Positions 39,386 to 47,320 of a DNA stretch of 64,000 nucleotides are shown in pieces. Position numbers and translations under genes: made by a program. The stretch covers positions 1 through 64,000 of the forward strand of contig NZ_FRBI01000019.1 in NCBI RefSeq assembly GCF_900142575.1, given 5' to 3'. The first letter of the stretch is position 1, and the number at the start of each line of letters is the position of its first letter. Source of the DNA: Actinacidiphila paucisporea (lineage in GTDB: Bacteria > Actinomycetota > Actinomycetes > Streptomycetales > Streptomycetaceae). Below the pieces are notes generated by a model. It was not told the origin of the DNA. It saw only the letters and a program-made list of their open reading frames with translations, and did no database searches.

Positions 39386-40230
39386 GCCTGTCCGAAGGCG
39401 TGGCGCTGGCGGCCGAGCCGGGGGCTCTCGATGGTGACGACGTCCCCCTTGACCAGATAGGGGAAGTCGTTGGCGCCGAACGCGACACCCGCGGGGGTGC
39501 CGGTGTTGATGACGTCACCGGGTTCGAGCACCATGAACTGGCTCAGGTACCAGACGACATGGTGCGCGCCGAAGACCATGTTCTTGGTGTGCCCGTCCTG
39601 GCGCAGCTCCCCGTTGACCCACAGCCGCAGTTCCAGGTCGCCGGGGTCGCCGACCTCGTCGGGAGTGACGAGGTAGGGGCCGAGCGGGTTGAAGGTCTCG
39701 CAGGATTTGCCCTTGTCCCACTGGCCGCCGCGCTCGTGCTGGTAGGCGCGTTCCGTCACGTCGTCGGCGAGCGTGTAGCCGGCGATGTGGGCGGCGCTGT
39801 CGGCCGGGCTGTCCAGGTAGCGGGCGGTACGGCCGATGACGACGGCCAGTTCGACCTCGTAGTCGGTCTTCGCGCTGCCGCGCGGGATGAGGACGGTGTC
39901 GTCGGGTCCGACCACGGTGTTGGACGCCTTCATGAAGACCACCGGTTCGGCCGGCACCGCGGTCGCGGTCTCCGCCGCGTGGTCCCGGTAGTTCAGGCCG
40001 ATGCACACCACCTTGCCCGGACGGGCCACCGGTGCTCCGATACGCAGTCCGGCGACCGCGATGGGCCGCAGCCGGCCCTCGTCGAGCTGCTCGCGGGTGC
40101 GCTCCACCCCGCGGTCGGCGAGGAAGGCCCCGTCGATGTCGCGGGTCACGCCGGACAGGTCGAAGGCCGTGTCACCGTCCATGACGGCGGGGCGCTCGGC
40201 GCCCGCGGTCCCGATGCGCAGGAACTTCAT
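39382..40230 (-). CDS. FAH-family hydrolase, probable 2,4-diketo-3-deoxy-L-fuconate hydrolase
   Basis: A 282-residue fumarylacetoacetate-hydrolase-family enzyme. It has KVVCIGLNYRDHAAE, PVVFMKASNTVVGPDD, KTDYEVELAVVIGR (Glu metal ligands), DDVTERAYQHERGGQWDKGKSCETFNPLGPYLVT and DVINTGTPAGVAFG. In the oxidative L-fucose route this family cleaves L-2,4-diketo-3-deoxyfuconate into pyruvate and L-lactate. It is the first gene of the seven-gene operon that ends with larABCE-type genes. GAGGAG lies 12 nt before the ATG, somewhat far. A 14-bp hairpin lies 54 nt upstream in the leader. Confidence 0.88.
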   Translation of the reverse strand: MKFLRIGTAGAERPAVMDGDTAFDLSGVTRDIDGAFLADRGVERTREQLDEGRLRPIAVAGLRIGAPVARPGKVVCIGLNYRDHAAETATAVPAEPVVFMKASNTVVGPDDTVLIPRGSAKTDYEVELAVVIGRTARYLDSPADSAAHIAGYTLADDVTERAYQHERGGQWDKGKSCETFNPLGPYLVTPDEVGDPGDLELRLWVNGELRQDGHTKNMVFGAHHVVWYLSQFMVLEPGDVINTGTPAGVAFGANDFPYLVKGDVVTIESPRLGRQRHAFGQA

Positions 40231-40283
40231 AGGGCGTCGTGCTCCTCACGGGGCCCTGGAGCCCGGGGTCATCGCGTCGATTC

Positions 40284-40314
40284 CCTCGGGCCGGACGACG
40301 CGTCCGGCCCGAGG
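40284..40314. promoter_or_regulatory. Perfect 14-bp hairpin in the leader of the FAH-lar operon
   Basis: Arms 40284-40297 and 40301-40314 are exact reverse complements with a 3-nt loop (ACG). It lies 54 nt upstream of the first operon gene and about 240 bp beyond the previous operon's own terminator. It may be an attenuator, a processing or stability element, or a second terminator blocking read-through from fucD-SDR. Confidence 0.5.
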
Positions 40315-40384
40315 ATGCCTCTTCCTTCACTGACTGTCAGCGACCGGCACCCGGGTCGGCCACAGCGGGAAGTTAACACTGAAG

Positions 40385-40393
40385 TCCCATGTC
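40385..40393. promoter_or_regulatory. TCCCATGTC, partial copy of the operator word of the cluster
   Basis: This 9-mer equals the last nine bases of the 15-bp word found at both divergent promoters (42758-42772 and 42968-42982). It lies 155 bp upstream of the FAH-lar operon start. It could be a weaker operator for the same regulator, but nine bases can also occur by chance. Confidence 0.3.
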
Positions 40394-40556
40394 TGAGAAG
40401 ACAGGTCGGCGAGATCGCCGGGGAGTGATCTCGACGTCGAGGGTCTTACGTCCCGAAGTTACCTCTCCTATCTGCGCCTTCACCAAAGCGTCAGCAATGT
40501 GCCCGGGTTGACAGGGGAAGGCGCCAACCCCGATCCATCCTACGTATGTTGCCCTG

Positions 40557-40584
40557 GCCCTGCCGGACAGCTGCCCGGCAGGGC
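40557..40584 (-). terminator. Perfect 10-bp hairpin after the SDR gene
   Basis: Arms 40557-40566 and 40575-40584 are exact reverse complements with an 8-nt loop, starting 11 nt past the SDR stop on the minus strand. It should end the fucD-SDR transcript and make the FAH-lar genes a separate transcription unit. Confidence 0.7.
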
Positions 40585-40595
40585 GGTTCGCCGGC

Positions 40596-41354
40596 TCAGG
40601 TCCTGGGCCGCAGCCGCAGCCCGCTCATCCCGCCGTCGACGGCCAGGTCGGTACCCGTCGTGGCCCCGGCCAGCGGACTGGCGAAGTAGGCGATGGCCGC
40701 GGCGACCTCCTCCGCGCTGACCAGTCGGCCCATGGGCTGGCGGGCGCTGAGCGCCGCCCGTTCGGCCTCCGGGTCGTCGGCGGCGTCCAGCAGGCGGCCC
40801 ACCCACGGGGTGTCAGCGGTACCGGGGTTGACGCAGTTCACCCGGATCCCGTCGGCGACCAGATCCGCTGCGGTGGCGCGGGTGAGCGCCAGCACGGCGC
40901 CTTTCGTCGCGGAGTACAGCGCCCGCTGCGGCAGGCCCGCGGTGGCGGCGATCGAGCAGGTGTTGACGATCGCGGCGTGCCGGGATGCCCGCAGGTGGGG
41001 CAGCGCCGCTCTGGTGACCCGGACCAGGCCGAACACGTTGACGTCGAAGACGTCGTGCCACTGGCTGTCGTCGTTGTCCTCCACGGTGCCCTGGGCCCCG
41101 ATCCCGGCGTTGTTCACCAGGATGTCGATCCCTCCCAGCACCCGTGCCGCCTCGGCCACCGCATGGCGTACGCCCGCGTCGTCGCGTACGTCGGCCTGGA
41201 CGCCGGCCAGCGGCGCGGGCACTTCGGCGGGCTTGAGGTCGAGGCAGGCGACCCGGGCGCCGCGGCCGGCCAGCAGCCGGGCGGTCGCCAGGCCTATCCC
41301 TGAGGCCCCTCCGGTGACGACGGCGCACAGACCGTCGAACTCCTTGTCGCTCAT
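40596..41354 (-). CDS. Short-chain dehydrogenase, probable 2-keto-3-deoxy-L-fuconate dehydrogenase
   Basis: A 252-residue classical SDR: VVTGGASGIGLATARLLAG (cofactor site, residues 13-31), NNAGIGAQG, the Ser in NTCSIAATAG, YSATKG (YxxxK), NPGTADTPWV and DLAVDGGMSG. In oxidative fucose breakdown an SDR oxidises the C4 hydroxyl of 2-keto-3-deoxy-L-fuconate with NAD+. Its start overlaps the fucD stop by 4 bp, so it is coupled to the enzyme that makes its substrate. Confidence 0.88.
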   Translation of the reverse strand: MSDKEFDGLCAVVTGGASGIGLATARLLAGRGARVACLDLKPAEVPAPLAGVQADVRDDAGVRHAVAEAARVLGGIDILVNNAGIGAQGTVEDNDDSQWHDVFDVNVFGLVRVTRAALPHLRASRHAAIVNTCSIAATAGLPQRALYSATKGAVLALTRATAADLVADGIRVNCVNPGTADTPWVGRLLDAADDPEAERAALSARQPMGRLVSAEEVAAAIAYFASPLAGATTGTDLAVDGGMSGLRLRPRT

Positions 41355-42649
41355 GCGTTCCTCCACACCGGTCCGTCGGGAAAGCGATGGTCGGCCGCCG
41401 ACTGCGGCAGCAGCCGGGCGCCCAGTCCCGGGGACAGGGGCGCGGCGTAGCGGCCGTTCCTGACGACGACGGGGTCCTCGAAGTGCTCGTGCAGGTGGTC
41501 GACGTACTCGATGGTCCGGTCCTCGGTGCTGCCGCTGACGGCGACGTAGTCGAACATCGACAGGTGCTGCACCATCTCGCACAGCCCCACGCCTCCGGCG
41601 TGCGGGCAGACCGGCACGCCGAACTTGGCCGCCAGCAGGAGGATGGCGACGTTCTCCGTCACGCCCGCCACCCGGCTGGCGTCCATCTGGAGGACGTCGA
41701 TCGCGTCTGCCTGCAGCAGCTGCTTGAACATCACCTGGTTGTGGCAGTGTTCACCGGTCGCCACCTTGATCGGTGCCACCGCCCTGCGGACGGCGGCGTG
41801 GCCGAGGATGTCGTCGGGCGAGGTCGGCTCCTCGATCCAGTACGGGTTGTGCGGAGCCAGCAGGCGCATCCACTCGATGGCCTCCTGCACCCCCCAGGCC
41901 TGGTTGGAGTCCACGGCGATACGGATGTCGGCGCCCACCGCCTCCCGGGCGAGTGCCATACGGCGTACGTCGTCCTCGCGGTTGGCGCCGACCTTCAGCT
42001 TGATCTGGGTGAAGCCGTCGGCGACCGCCTCCTTGGACAGCCGCAGGAGCTTGTCGTCGCTGTAGCCGAGCCACCCCGGCGTCGTGGTGTAGGCGGGGTA
42101 GCCCGTTCGCAGCAGCTGCTCTTCCCGCTCCTGGCGCCCCGGTGCGGCCCGGCGGAGGATGGCCAGCGCCTCCTCGGGGGTGAGGGCGTCCCGCAGGTAG
42201 CGGAAGTCGACCAGATCCACCAGTTGCTCCGGCGACATCCGGGAGAGCAGCCGCCACACCGGCAGCCCTTCGCGCCGGCCGAAGAGGTCCCAAGCCGCGT
42301 TGACCACGGCGGCGGCGGCCATGTGGACGACACCCTTGTGCGGGCCGAGCCAGCGCAGCTGGCTGTCGCCGGTCAGGAGCCGCGAGAACGCCCCCAGGTT
42401 GCCCAGGACCTCCTGCACGTCCAGGCCCACGACCAGGGGCTCCAGCGCCCGGATCGCCGCCACCTGGACCTCGTTGCCGCGCCCGACGGTGAAGGCCAGG
42501 CCGTAGCCCTCCTCGTCACCGGAGGTGCGCAGCACGGCGTAGGCCGCCGAGTAGTCGGGCTCCGGGTTCAGGGCGTCGGACCCGTCGAGGTGCTGCGAGG
42601 TCGGGAAGCGGATGTCGTGGGCCTCCAGGGCCGTTATCAGGTCAGCCAT
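41351..42649 (-). CDS. fucD: L-fuconate dehydratase (enolase superfamily)
   Basis: A 432-residue enolase-superfamily enzyme. The residues recalled for Xanthomonas FucD line up with a constant offset of 1: K217 and K219 in IKLKV, metal ligands D247 (AVDSN), E273 (WIEEP) and E300 (TGEHC), and H350 (CPHAG). The GWLGYSDDKL segment (192-201) is typical of fuconate dehydratases, which separates it from L-rhamnonate dehydratase. It dehydrates L-fuconate to 2-keto-3-deoxy-L-fuconate. It is the first gene of a two-gene operon with the SDR, behind a well-formed promoter at 42770-42799. Confidence 0.92.
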   Translation of the reverse strand: MADLITALEAHDIRFPTSQHLDGSDALNPEPDYSAAYAVLRTSGDEEGYGLAFTVGRGNEVQVAAIRALEPLVVGLDVQEVLGNLGAFSRLLTGDSQLRWLGPHKGVVHMAAAAVVNAAWDLFGRREGLPVWRLLSRMSPEQLVDLVDFRYLRDALTPEEALAILRRAAPGRQEREEQLLRTGYPAYTTTPGWLGYSDDKLLRLSKEAVADGFTQIKLKVGANREDDVRRMALAREAVGADIRIAVDSNQAWGVQEAIEWMRLLAPHNPYWIEEPTSPDDILGHAAVRRAVAPIKVATGEHCHNQVMFKQLLQADAIDVLQMDASRVAGVTENVAILLLAAKFGVPVCPHAGGVGLCEMVQHLSMFDYVAVSGSTEDRTIEYVDHLHEHFEDPVVVRNGRYAAPLSPGLGARLLPQSAADHRFPDGPVWRNA

Positions 42650-42757
42650 GCCGTGCCCCGCCCCGCTCGCCGCCGACGTGGCCTGTGCGAGCCGTCAAAA
42701 GCGCCATGTGGTCCCATCCCTTCTCGATCCCCGCCTGCGTGATGCGATACACCATGA

Positions 42758-42799
42758 GACATGGGATGGATTAAGGCTGACGAGGCGGGGTTCTGTCCA
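42758..42799 (-). promoter_or_regulatory. fucD promoter with overlapping operator-like word
   Basis: On the minus strand TGGACA (42794-42799) and CTTAAT (42770-42775) are 18 bp apart. The word AATCCATCCCATGTC (42772 down to 42758) overlaps the -10 and the expected start of transcription, about 110 bp before fucD. The same word, inverted, marks the importer promoter. The placement fits a repressor site. Confidence 0.65.
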
Positions 42800-42939
42800 G
42801 GGCATGGAGCATGCTTCCTCATGAGGCCGCTGCGTGTTCCGGTAGTTGTCCCTCCAGGTGGACAGTGCTGCCGGACGAGTCCTGCGAGGGTTCGGTGACC
42901 TGCCTACCTCGCGTTTCAGCCCTCGCAGTGTCCGCTCTC

Positions 42940-42982
42940 TGGACAAGGGCCTCTACGGGGGCCTATAAATCCATCCCATGTC
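42940..42982 (+). promoter_or_regulatory. Importer promoter with overlapping operator-like word
   Basis: TGGACA (42940-42945) and TATAAA (42964-42969) are 18 bp apart. AATCCATCCCATGTC (42968-42982) overlaps the end of the -10, about 120 bp before the substrate-binding protein start. It is the mirror image of the fucD promoter, so both transcripts are probably controlled by one regulator that is encoded elsewhere. Confidence 0.7.
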
Positions 42983-43101
42983 AGGGAGTCTCGGGATCAT
43001 TCCTCGGGCACCCCCGTCACGACGAGGAGGGGCGCCCGCAGAAGGGACCGCGCTCCGCCCGGTGTCCGACCCCGCCCGCACGACGACTCCAGGAAGAAGC
43101 G

Positions 43102-44178
43102 ATGAAGTCCTTGCTCACCAGAACGGCCGTCACCGCGACGGTCGGTGCCGTGCTCGCCGTCTCCGCGCTCGCTGCCTGCAACAACAGCTCGTCCTCCGGC
43201 GCGGGGGGCTCGGACGTCGTCGGTGTCGACTACCCCCGCTCGGACACCGACTTCTGGAACTCCTACATCAAGTACACACCGCAGTACGCCAAGCAGTTCG
43301 GGCTGGCGCTGAAGACCACCAACTCCCAGAACGACGTCGCCAAGCTGACGTCCAACGTGCAGACCTTCATCAGCCAGAACGTCAAGGGCGTGGCCATGGC
43401 CCCCCAGGACACCGCAGCCATAGCGCCCACCCTCGATCAGCTCGCGGCGAAGAACATCCCGGTGGTCACCGTCGACACGCGCCCCGACACCGGCAAGGTG
43501 TACATGGTCGTCCGCGCCGACAACCGCGCCTACGGCGAGAAGGCCTGCCAGTTCCTCGGCACGAAGCTGAGCGGCAAGGGCGCGGTGGTCATGCTGGAGG
43601 GCGACCTGTCGTCCATCAACGGCCGCGACCGCACCGAGGCGTTCAACTCCTGCATGCAGAAGAACTTCCCCGGGATCAAGGTCTACGGAGAGGCCACCAA
43701 CTGGGACGGTGCCACCGCCGCACAGAAGCTGCAGACCGACCTGACCGCCCACCACGACATCAAGGGCGTCTACATGGAGTCCAGTTTCGCGCTGTCAGGG
43801 ACGCTGCAGCTGCTCAAGCAGCGCGGACTGCTCGTCGACCCGAAGGACCCCAAGCACATCGTCGTCGTCTCCAACGACGGCATCCCCGAGGAACTCGCCG
43901 ATATCGCCGCGGGCAAGATCGACGCCACCGTGTCCCAACCGGCCGACCAGTACGCCCAGTACGCCCAGTACGCCCTGTACTACCTCAAGGCCGCTCTGGC
44001 CAAGAAGACCTTCAAGCCGGGCCCGACCGACCACAACAGCACCATCGTCCAGGTCAGGCCCGGCGTGCTGGAGGACCAGCTGGCCGCGCCGCTGGTCACC
44101 GCCGACGGCTCGACCTACGGCGGGGTGGCCAGTGTGAAGAGCGCCGACACCTCCCTGTGGGGCAACAACCTCAAGTGA
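43102..44178 (+). CDS. ABC importer substrate-binding lipoprotein (ribose/sugar family)
   Basis: A 358-residue lipoprotein with signal peptide and lipobox LAAC (C26). The mature part is a type I periplasmic-binding protein: VVGVDYPRSDTDFWNSYIKYT, VKGVAMAPQDTAAIAPTLDQLAAKNIPVVTVDTRPD, KGAVVMLEGDLSSINGRDRTEAFNSCM and VVVSNDGIPEELADIAAGKIDATVSQPADQYAQY. The family binds pentoses, hexoses or deoxysugars. AGGAAGAAG precedes the ATG. Divergent from fucD and followed by ATPase, permease and mutarotase genes, it is the likely receptor for L-fucose or a related sugar. Confidence 0.92.
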   Translation: MKSLLTRTAVTATVGAVLAVSALAACNNSSSSGAGGSDVVGVDYPRSDTDFWNSYIKYTPQYAKQFGLALKTTNSQNDVAKLTSNVQTFISQNVKGVAMAPQDTAAIAPTLDQLAAKNIPVVTVDTRPDTGKVYMVVRADNRAYGEKACQFLGTKLSGKGAVVMLEGDLSSINGRDRTEAFNSCMQKNFPGIKVYGEATNWDGATAAQKLQTDLTAHHDIKGVYMESSFALSGTLQLLKQRGLLVDPKDPKHIVVVSNDGIPEELADIAAGKIDATVSQPADQYAQYAQYALYYLKAALAKKTFKPGPTDHNSTIVQVRPGVLEDQLAAPLVTADGSTYGGVASVKSADTSLWGNNLK

Positions 44179-44198
44179 GGGGGAAGGTGGAGACACCC

Positions 44199-45707
44199 AT
44201 GGCCACGTCGCCACCCGTCGCCGAAGCGACGGACATCGTCAAGCGGTTCGACTCCACCGTGGCGCTCGACCGGGCCCGGATCACCGTCCACCGGGGCCAG
44301 ACACACGCCCTGGTGGGCCGCAACGGTGCCGGGAAGTCCACGCTGGTGTCCGTCATGACCGGGCTGCAGGCGCCCGACCAGGGCCAGATCCGCTTCGACG
44401 GCGAGCCGGCCCCCCGGCTCGCCGACCGGGACGCCTGGCGGCGGAAGGTCGCCTGCGTCTACCAGAAGTCGACCGTCATCCCGGAACTGACCGTGGCCGA
44501 GAACCTCTTCCTCAACCGCCTGGAGCGCGGTCCGCTGCGGCTGGTCGACTGGGCAGCGGTGCGGCGCAGGGCACGGGACCTGCTGGAGCAGTGGTCGGTG
44601 CAGGTCGACGTTCGGCTGCCGGCGGGAGCGCTGAGCATCGAGCAACGGCAGTTCCTGGAGATCGCCCGGGCACTGTCCTTCGGGGCCCGCTTCATCATCC
44701 TCGACGAACCCACCGCCCAGCTGGACGCCGCGGCCATCAGCAGGCTCTTCGGCCGGATCCAGGACCTCCAGGAGCAGGGCGTCACCTTCCTGTTCATCAG
44801 TCACCACCTCCAGGAGGTCTACGACATCTGCGACACGGTGACCGTCTTCCGTGACGCCCGGCACGTCGTCACCGCACCGGTGGCCGATCTGGCGCGCGCG
44901 GACCTGGTCGCCGCCATGACCGGGGACGCCGCACCGTCCGCGCGGACGGCTGCCCCCCGCCCGACCGGACACCGGTCGGACGAGGCCCTGCGGGTGGACG
45001 CGCTCACCCTGGCCGGCCAGTACGAGGACGTCACCTTCACCGTCCGGGCCGGCGAGATCGTCGGGCTGGCCGGAGCGGCCAACAGCGGCCGTACCGAACT
45101 CGCCGAGACCGTCGTGGGCCTGCGGACAGCCGACACCGGCACCGTGGTGATCGACGGCGCCCGGCCCCGGCCGGGCAGCATCCCCGCCGCGCTGAGAGCC
45201 GGGACCGGCTTCGTCCCGCAGGACCGCCACCATCAGGGGTACGTGCCCCAGATGTCCGTCGCCGACAACAGCACCCTCAGCGTGCCCCGGCGCCTGGGCA
45301 GCCACGGCTTCATCAAGGGACGTACCAGGGACGCCATCGCGGGCGCCATGATCGAGCATCTGGCGATCAAGACGAGCGGCCCCGACCTGCCGGTGGCGGG
45401 CCTGTCCGGAGGCAACCAGCAGAAGGTCGTCATGGCCCGGGCGCTGGCCGACAACCCGAAACTGCTGGTGCTGATCACCCCGACGGCCGGAGTGGACGTG
45501 CGGTCCAAGGACTTCCTGCTGCGCAAGGTCGAGGAGACGGCGCAGGACGGCACGGCCGTCCTGCTCGCCTCCGACGAACTCGACGACCTGCGCGTCTGCG
45601 ACCGCGTCCTGGCGATGGTCCAGGGCCGGATCGTCACCGAGACGGCCCGTGGCTGGAACGACCACGAACTCGTGGCCGCGATGGAAGGAGTGGACCTCGA
45701 TGCCTGA
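44199..45707 (+). CDS. Sugar ABC importer ATPase with two nucleotide-binding domains (RbsA-like)
   Basis: A 502-residue tandem ATPase. NBD1 is intact: GRNGAGKST (Walker A), LSIEQRQFLEIARAL (signature) and FIILDEPTAQLD (Walker B). NBD2 is degenerate: GAANSGRTEL in place of Walker A, which is normal for RbsA-type proteins, but also VLITPTAGVDV where LDEPTRGVD is expected, so both acidic residues of Walker B are lost. NBD2 keeps LSGGNQQKVVMARAL. ATP hydrolysis must rely on NBD1. It starts 20 bp after the binding-protein gene and overlaps the permease gene by 8 bp. Confidence 0.92.
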   Translation: MATSPPVAEATDIVKRFDSTVALDRARITVHRGQTHALVGRNGAGKSTLVSVMTGLQAPDQGQIRFDGEPAPRLADRDAWRRKVACVYQKSTVIPELTVAENLFLNRLERGPLRLVDWAAVRRRARDLLEQWSVQVDVRLPAGALSIEQRQFLEIARALSFGARFIILDEPTAQLDAAAISRLFGRIQDLQEQGVTFLFISHHLQEVYDICDTVTVFRDARHVVTAPVADLARADLVAAMTGDAAPSARTAAPRPTGHRSDEALRVDALTLAGQYEDVTFTVRAGEIVGLAGAANSGRTELAETVVGLRTADTGTVVIDGARPRPGSIPAALRAGTGFVPQDRHHQGYVPQMSVADNSTLSVPRRLGSHGFIKGRTRDAIAGAMIEHLAIKTSGPDLPVAGLSGGNQQKVVMARALADNPKLLVLITPTAGVDVRSKDFLLRKVEETAQDGTAVLLASDELDDLRVCDRVLAMVQGRIVTETARGWNDHELVAAMEGVDLDA

Positions 45708-46734
45708 GAGTGTGGCCACCGGCCGGACGACCGACACCGGGACGCCGGCCCCGGCCGTGACGGCCGAGCGGAGGATCGCCTTCGCGCGGCTGCGCGACCT
45801 CGCCCTGATCCCGGCGATCATCGCGATCGCCATCGTGGGACAGCTGGTCAACCCGGTCTTCCTGCAGACCGACAACATCATCAACGTCCTGCAGACCATG
45901 TCGGAGATCGCCGTCCTGGTCCTGGCCGAGACCATGGTCCTCATCGTCAAGAAGATGGACCTGTCGCTGGAGTCCACCGCCGGCCTCGCCCCCGGCGTCG
46001 CGGCCTGGCTTACGGTGCCCTCGGGCGCGGGGCACGGCCTCGGCCTCCTGCCCGGAGGCTGGGCGGTGCCTGTCACGATCGCCGTCGGCCTCGCCATCGG
46101 AGCGGTCAACGCGCTGTTCGTCATCAACTTCGGACTGAACGGGTTCATCGTCACGCTCGGCATGCTGATCGTCCTGCGCGGCATCCTCACCGGGATCTCC
46201 GGCGGCCAGACCTTCTTCCACCTCCCCGGCTCCATGCTCTACGTCGGCACCACGCAGTGGCTCGGCATGCCGGCGTCCGTCTGGCTGTGCCTGCTGCTGT
46301 TCGCCATCGGCATCGTCGTCCTCGGCTTCACCAGCTTCGGGCGCTCCCTGTACGCCATCGGCGGCAACGTCGACGCGGCCAAGGCGGCGGGCATCCGCAC
46401 CGACCGGGTGCTGTGGATCGTGATGGTCACCGCCAGCGGCCTCGCCGCCCTCGGCGGGCTCATGCTCTCCGGCAGGCTCGCCTCGGTGGCGTCGGCTCAG
46501 GGCAACGGCTACATCTTCACCGTCTTCGCCGCCGCCGTAATCGGCGGAATCAGCCTGAACGGCGGCCGGGGAAGCGTCTTCGGCGCGTTCACCGGCATCC
46601 TCCTGCTGTACCTGATCCAGAACGTGCTGACCCTCGGCGGCGTCCCCGCCCAGTGGATCGGTGCCCTCAACGGGTCGATCATCCTCATCGCCCTGGCCCT
46701 CTCCCGCATCACCGGGGGCAAGGTCCAGGAGTGA
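45700..46734 (+). CDS. Sugar ABC importer permease (RbsC-like)
   Basis: A 344-residue membrane protein of the ribose-type permease family with 8-10 hydrophobic segments. Typical motifs are NIINVLQTMSEIAVLVLAETMVLIVKKMDLS, NGFIVTLGMLIVLRGI, SFGRSLYAIGGNVDAAKAAGIRTDRV and AAAVIGGISLNGGRGSVFGAFTG. The start at 45700 lies inside the ATPase gene and is preceded by GGAAGGAG. As one permease gene is present, it probably forms a homodimer. Confidence 0.92.
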   Translation: MPESVATGRTTDTGTPAPAVTAERRIAFARLRDLALIPAIIAIAIVGQLVNPVFLQTDNIINVLQTMSEIAVLVLAETMVLIVKKMDLSLESTAGLAPGVAAWLTVPSGAGHGLGLLPGGWAVPVTIAVGLAIGAVNALFVINFGLNGFIVTLGMLIVLRGILTGISGGQTFFHLPGSMLYVGTTQWLGMPASVWLCLLLFAIGIVVLGFTSFGRSLYAIGGNVDAAKAAGIRTDRVLWIVMVTASGLAALGGLMLSGRLASVASAQGNGYIFTVFAAAVIGGISLNGGRGSVFGAFTGILLLYLIQNVLTLGGVPAQWIGALNGSIILIALALSRITGGKVQE

Positions 46735-46852
46735 CGCCGGCCGGGACGCGCGCACCTACCGCGCGCGTCCCGGCAGACCCATGCCATCCGCACCCGCCAC
46801 GCCGGAACCGTACGACCTTCTCCGGCAGGCGCCGGCCCTGAGAGGTATCCGC

Positions 46853-47194
46853 ATGAAGCGCATCGCCCAGACCATCCGGCTGCGGCCGGAGCGCCGCGAG
46901 GAGTACCTGGCACTGCACCGCGAGGTCTGGCCCGGCGTCGAGGCGGCGCTGCGCGCCGCGAACGTACGCAATTACAGCATCTTCCTTCGCGGTGACACCC
47001 TTTTCGGGTACTTCGAATACCACGGGGAGGACTTCGCCGCCGACATGGCCGCCATCGCCGGTGACCCGGAAACCCGCCGCTGGTGGCAGCTGACGGATCC
47101 GTGTCAGGACCCGTGGGACGACGCCGGCGTCGGCGGCAACTGGTCCGACCTGGAGGAGATCTGGCACCTGGCGGAGGCCCCGCCCGCGACCTGA
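46853..47194 (+). CDS. L-rhamnose/L-fucose mutarotase (RhaM, DUF718 family)
   Basis: A 113-residue dimeric ferredoxin-like-fold protein: RIAQTIRLRPERREEYLALHREVWPGVEAALRAANVRNYSIFLRG (His at LHREVWP), LFGYFEYHGEDFAADMAAIA and RRWWQLTDPCQ. It interconverts anomers of an imported 6-deoxyhexose so that the dehydrogenase gets the right form. GAGAGG lies 7 nt upstream. It is the last gene of the importer operon, about 120 bp after the permease, tying the importer to the catabolic genes. Confidence 0.9.
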   Translation: MKRIAQTIRLRPERREEYLALHREVWPGVEAALRAANVRNYSIFLRGDTLFGYFEYHGEDFAADMAAIAGDPETRRWWQLTDPCQDPWDDAGVGGNWSDLEEIWHLAEAPPAT

Positions 47195-47320
47195 CCGGCA
47201 AGGGCCAGAAGTGAGCTCGCTGGGCCTTGGATCGTCGTACCAGGCGTCGGTGGCGGTGGCGTGCAACCGCAGGGCAGGGGCATCGGTGCTGTCGCGCAGG
47301 TCGGCCACGCCGGTCCTGGA

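Noticed and set aside
41351..42649. L-rhamnonate rather than L-fuconate dehydratase
   Set aside because: The GWLGYSDDKL segment and the KxK, D/E/E and His positions match fuconate dehydratase. The mutarotase family alone would not decide, so the exact deoxysugar remains to be tested.
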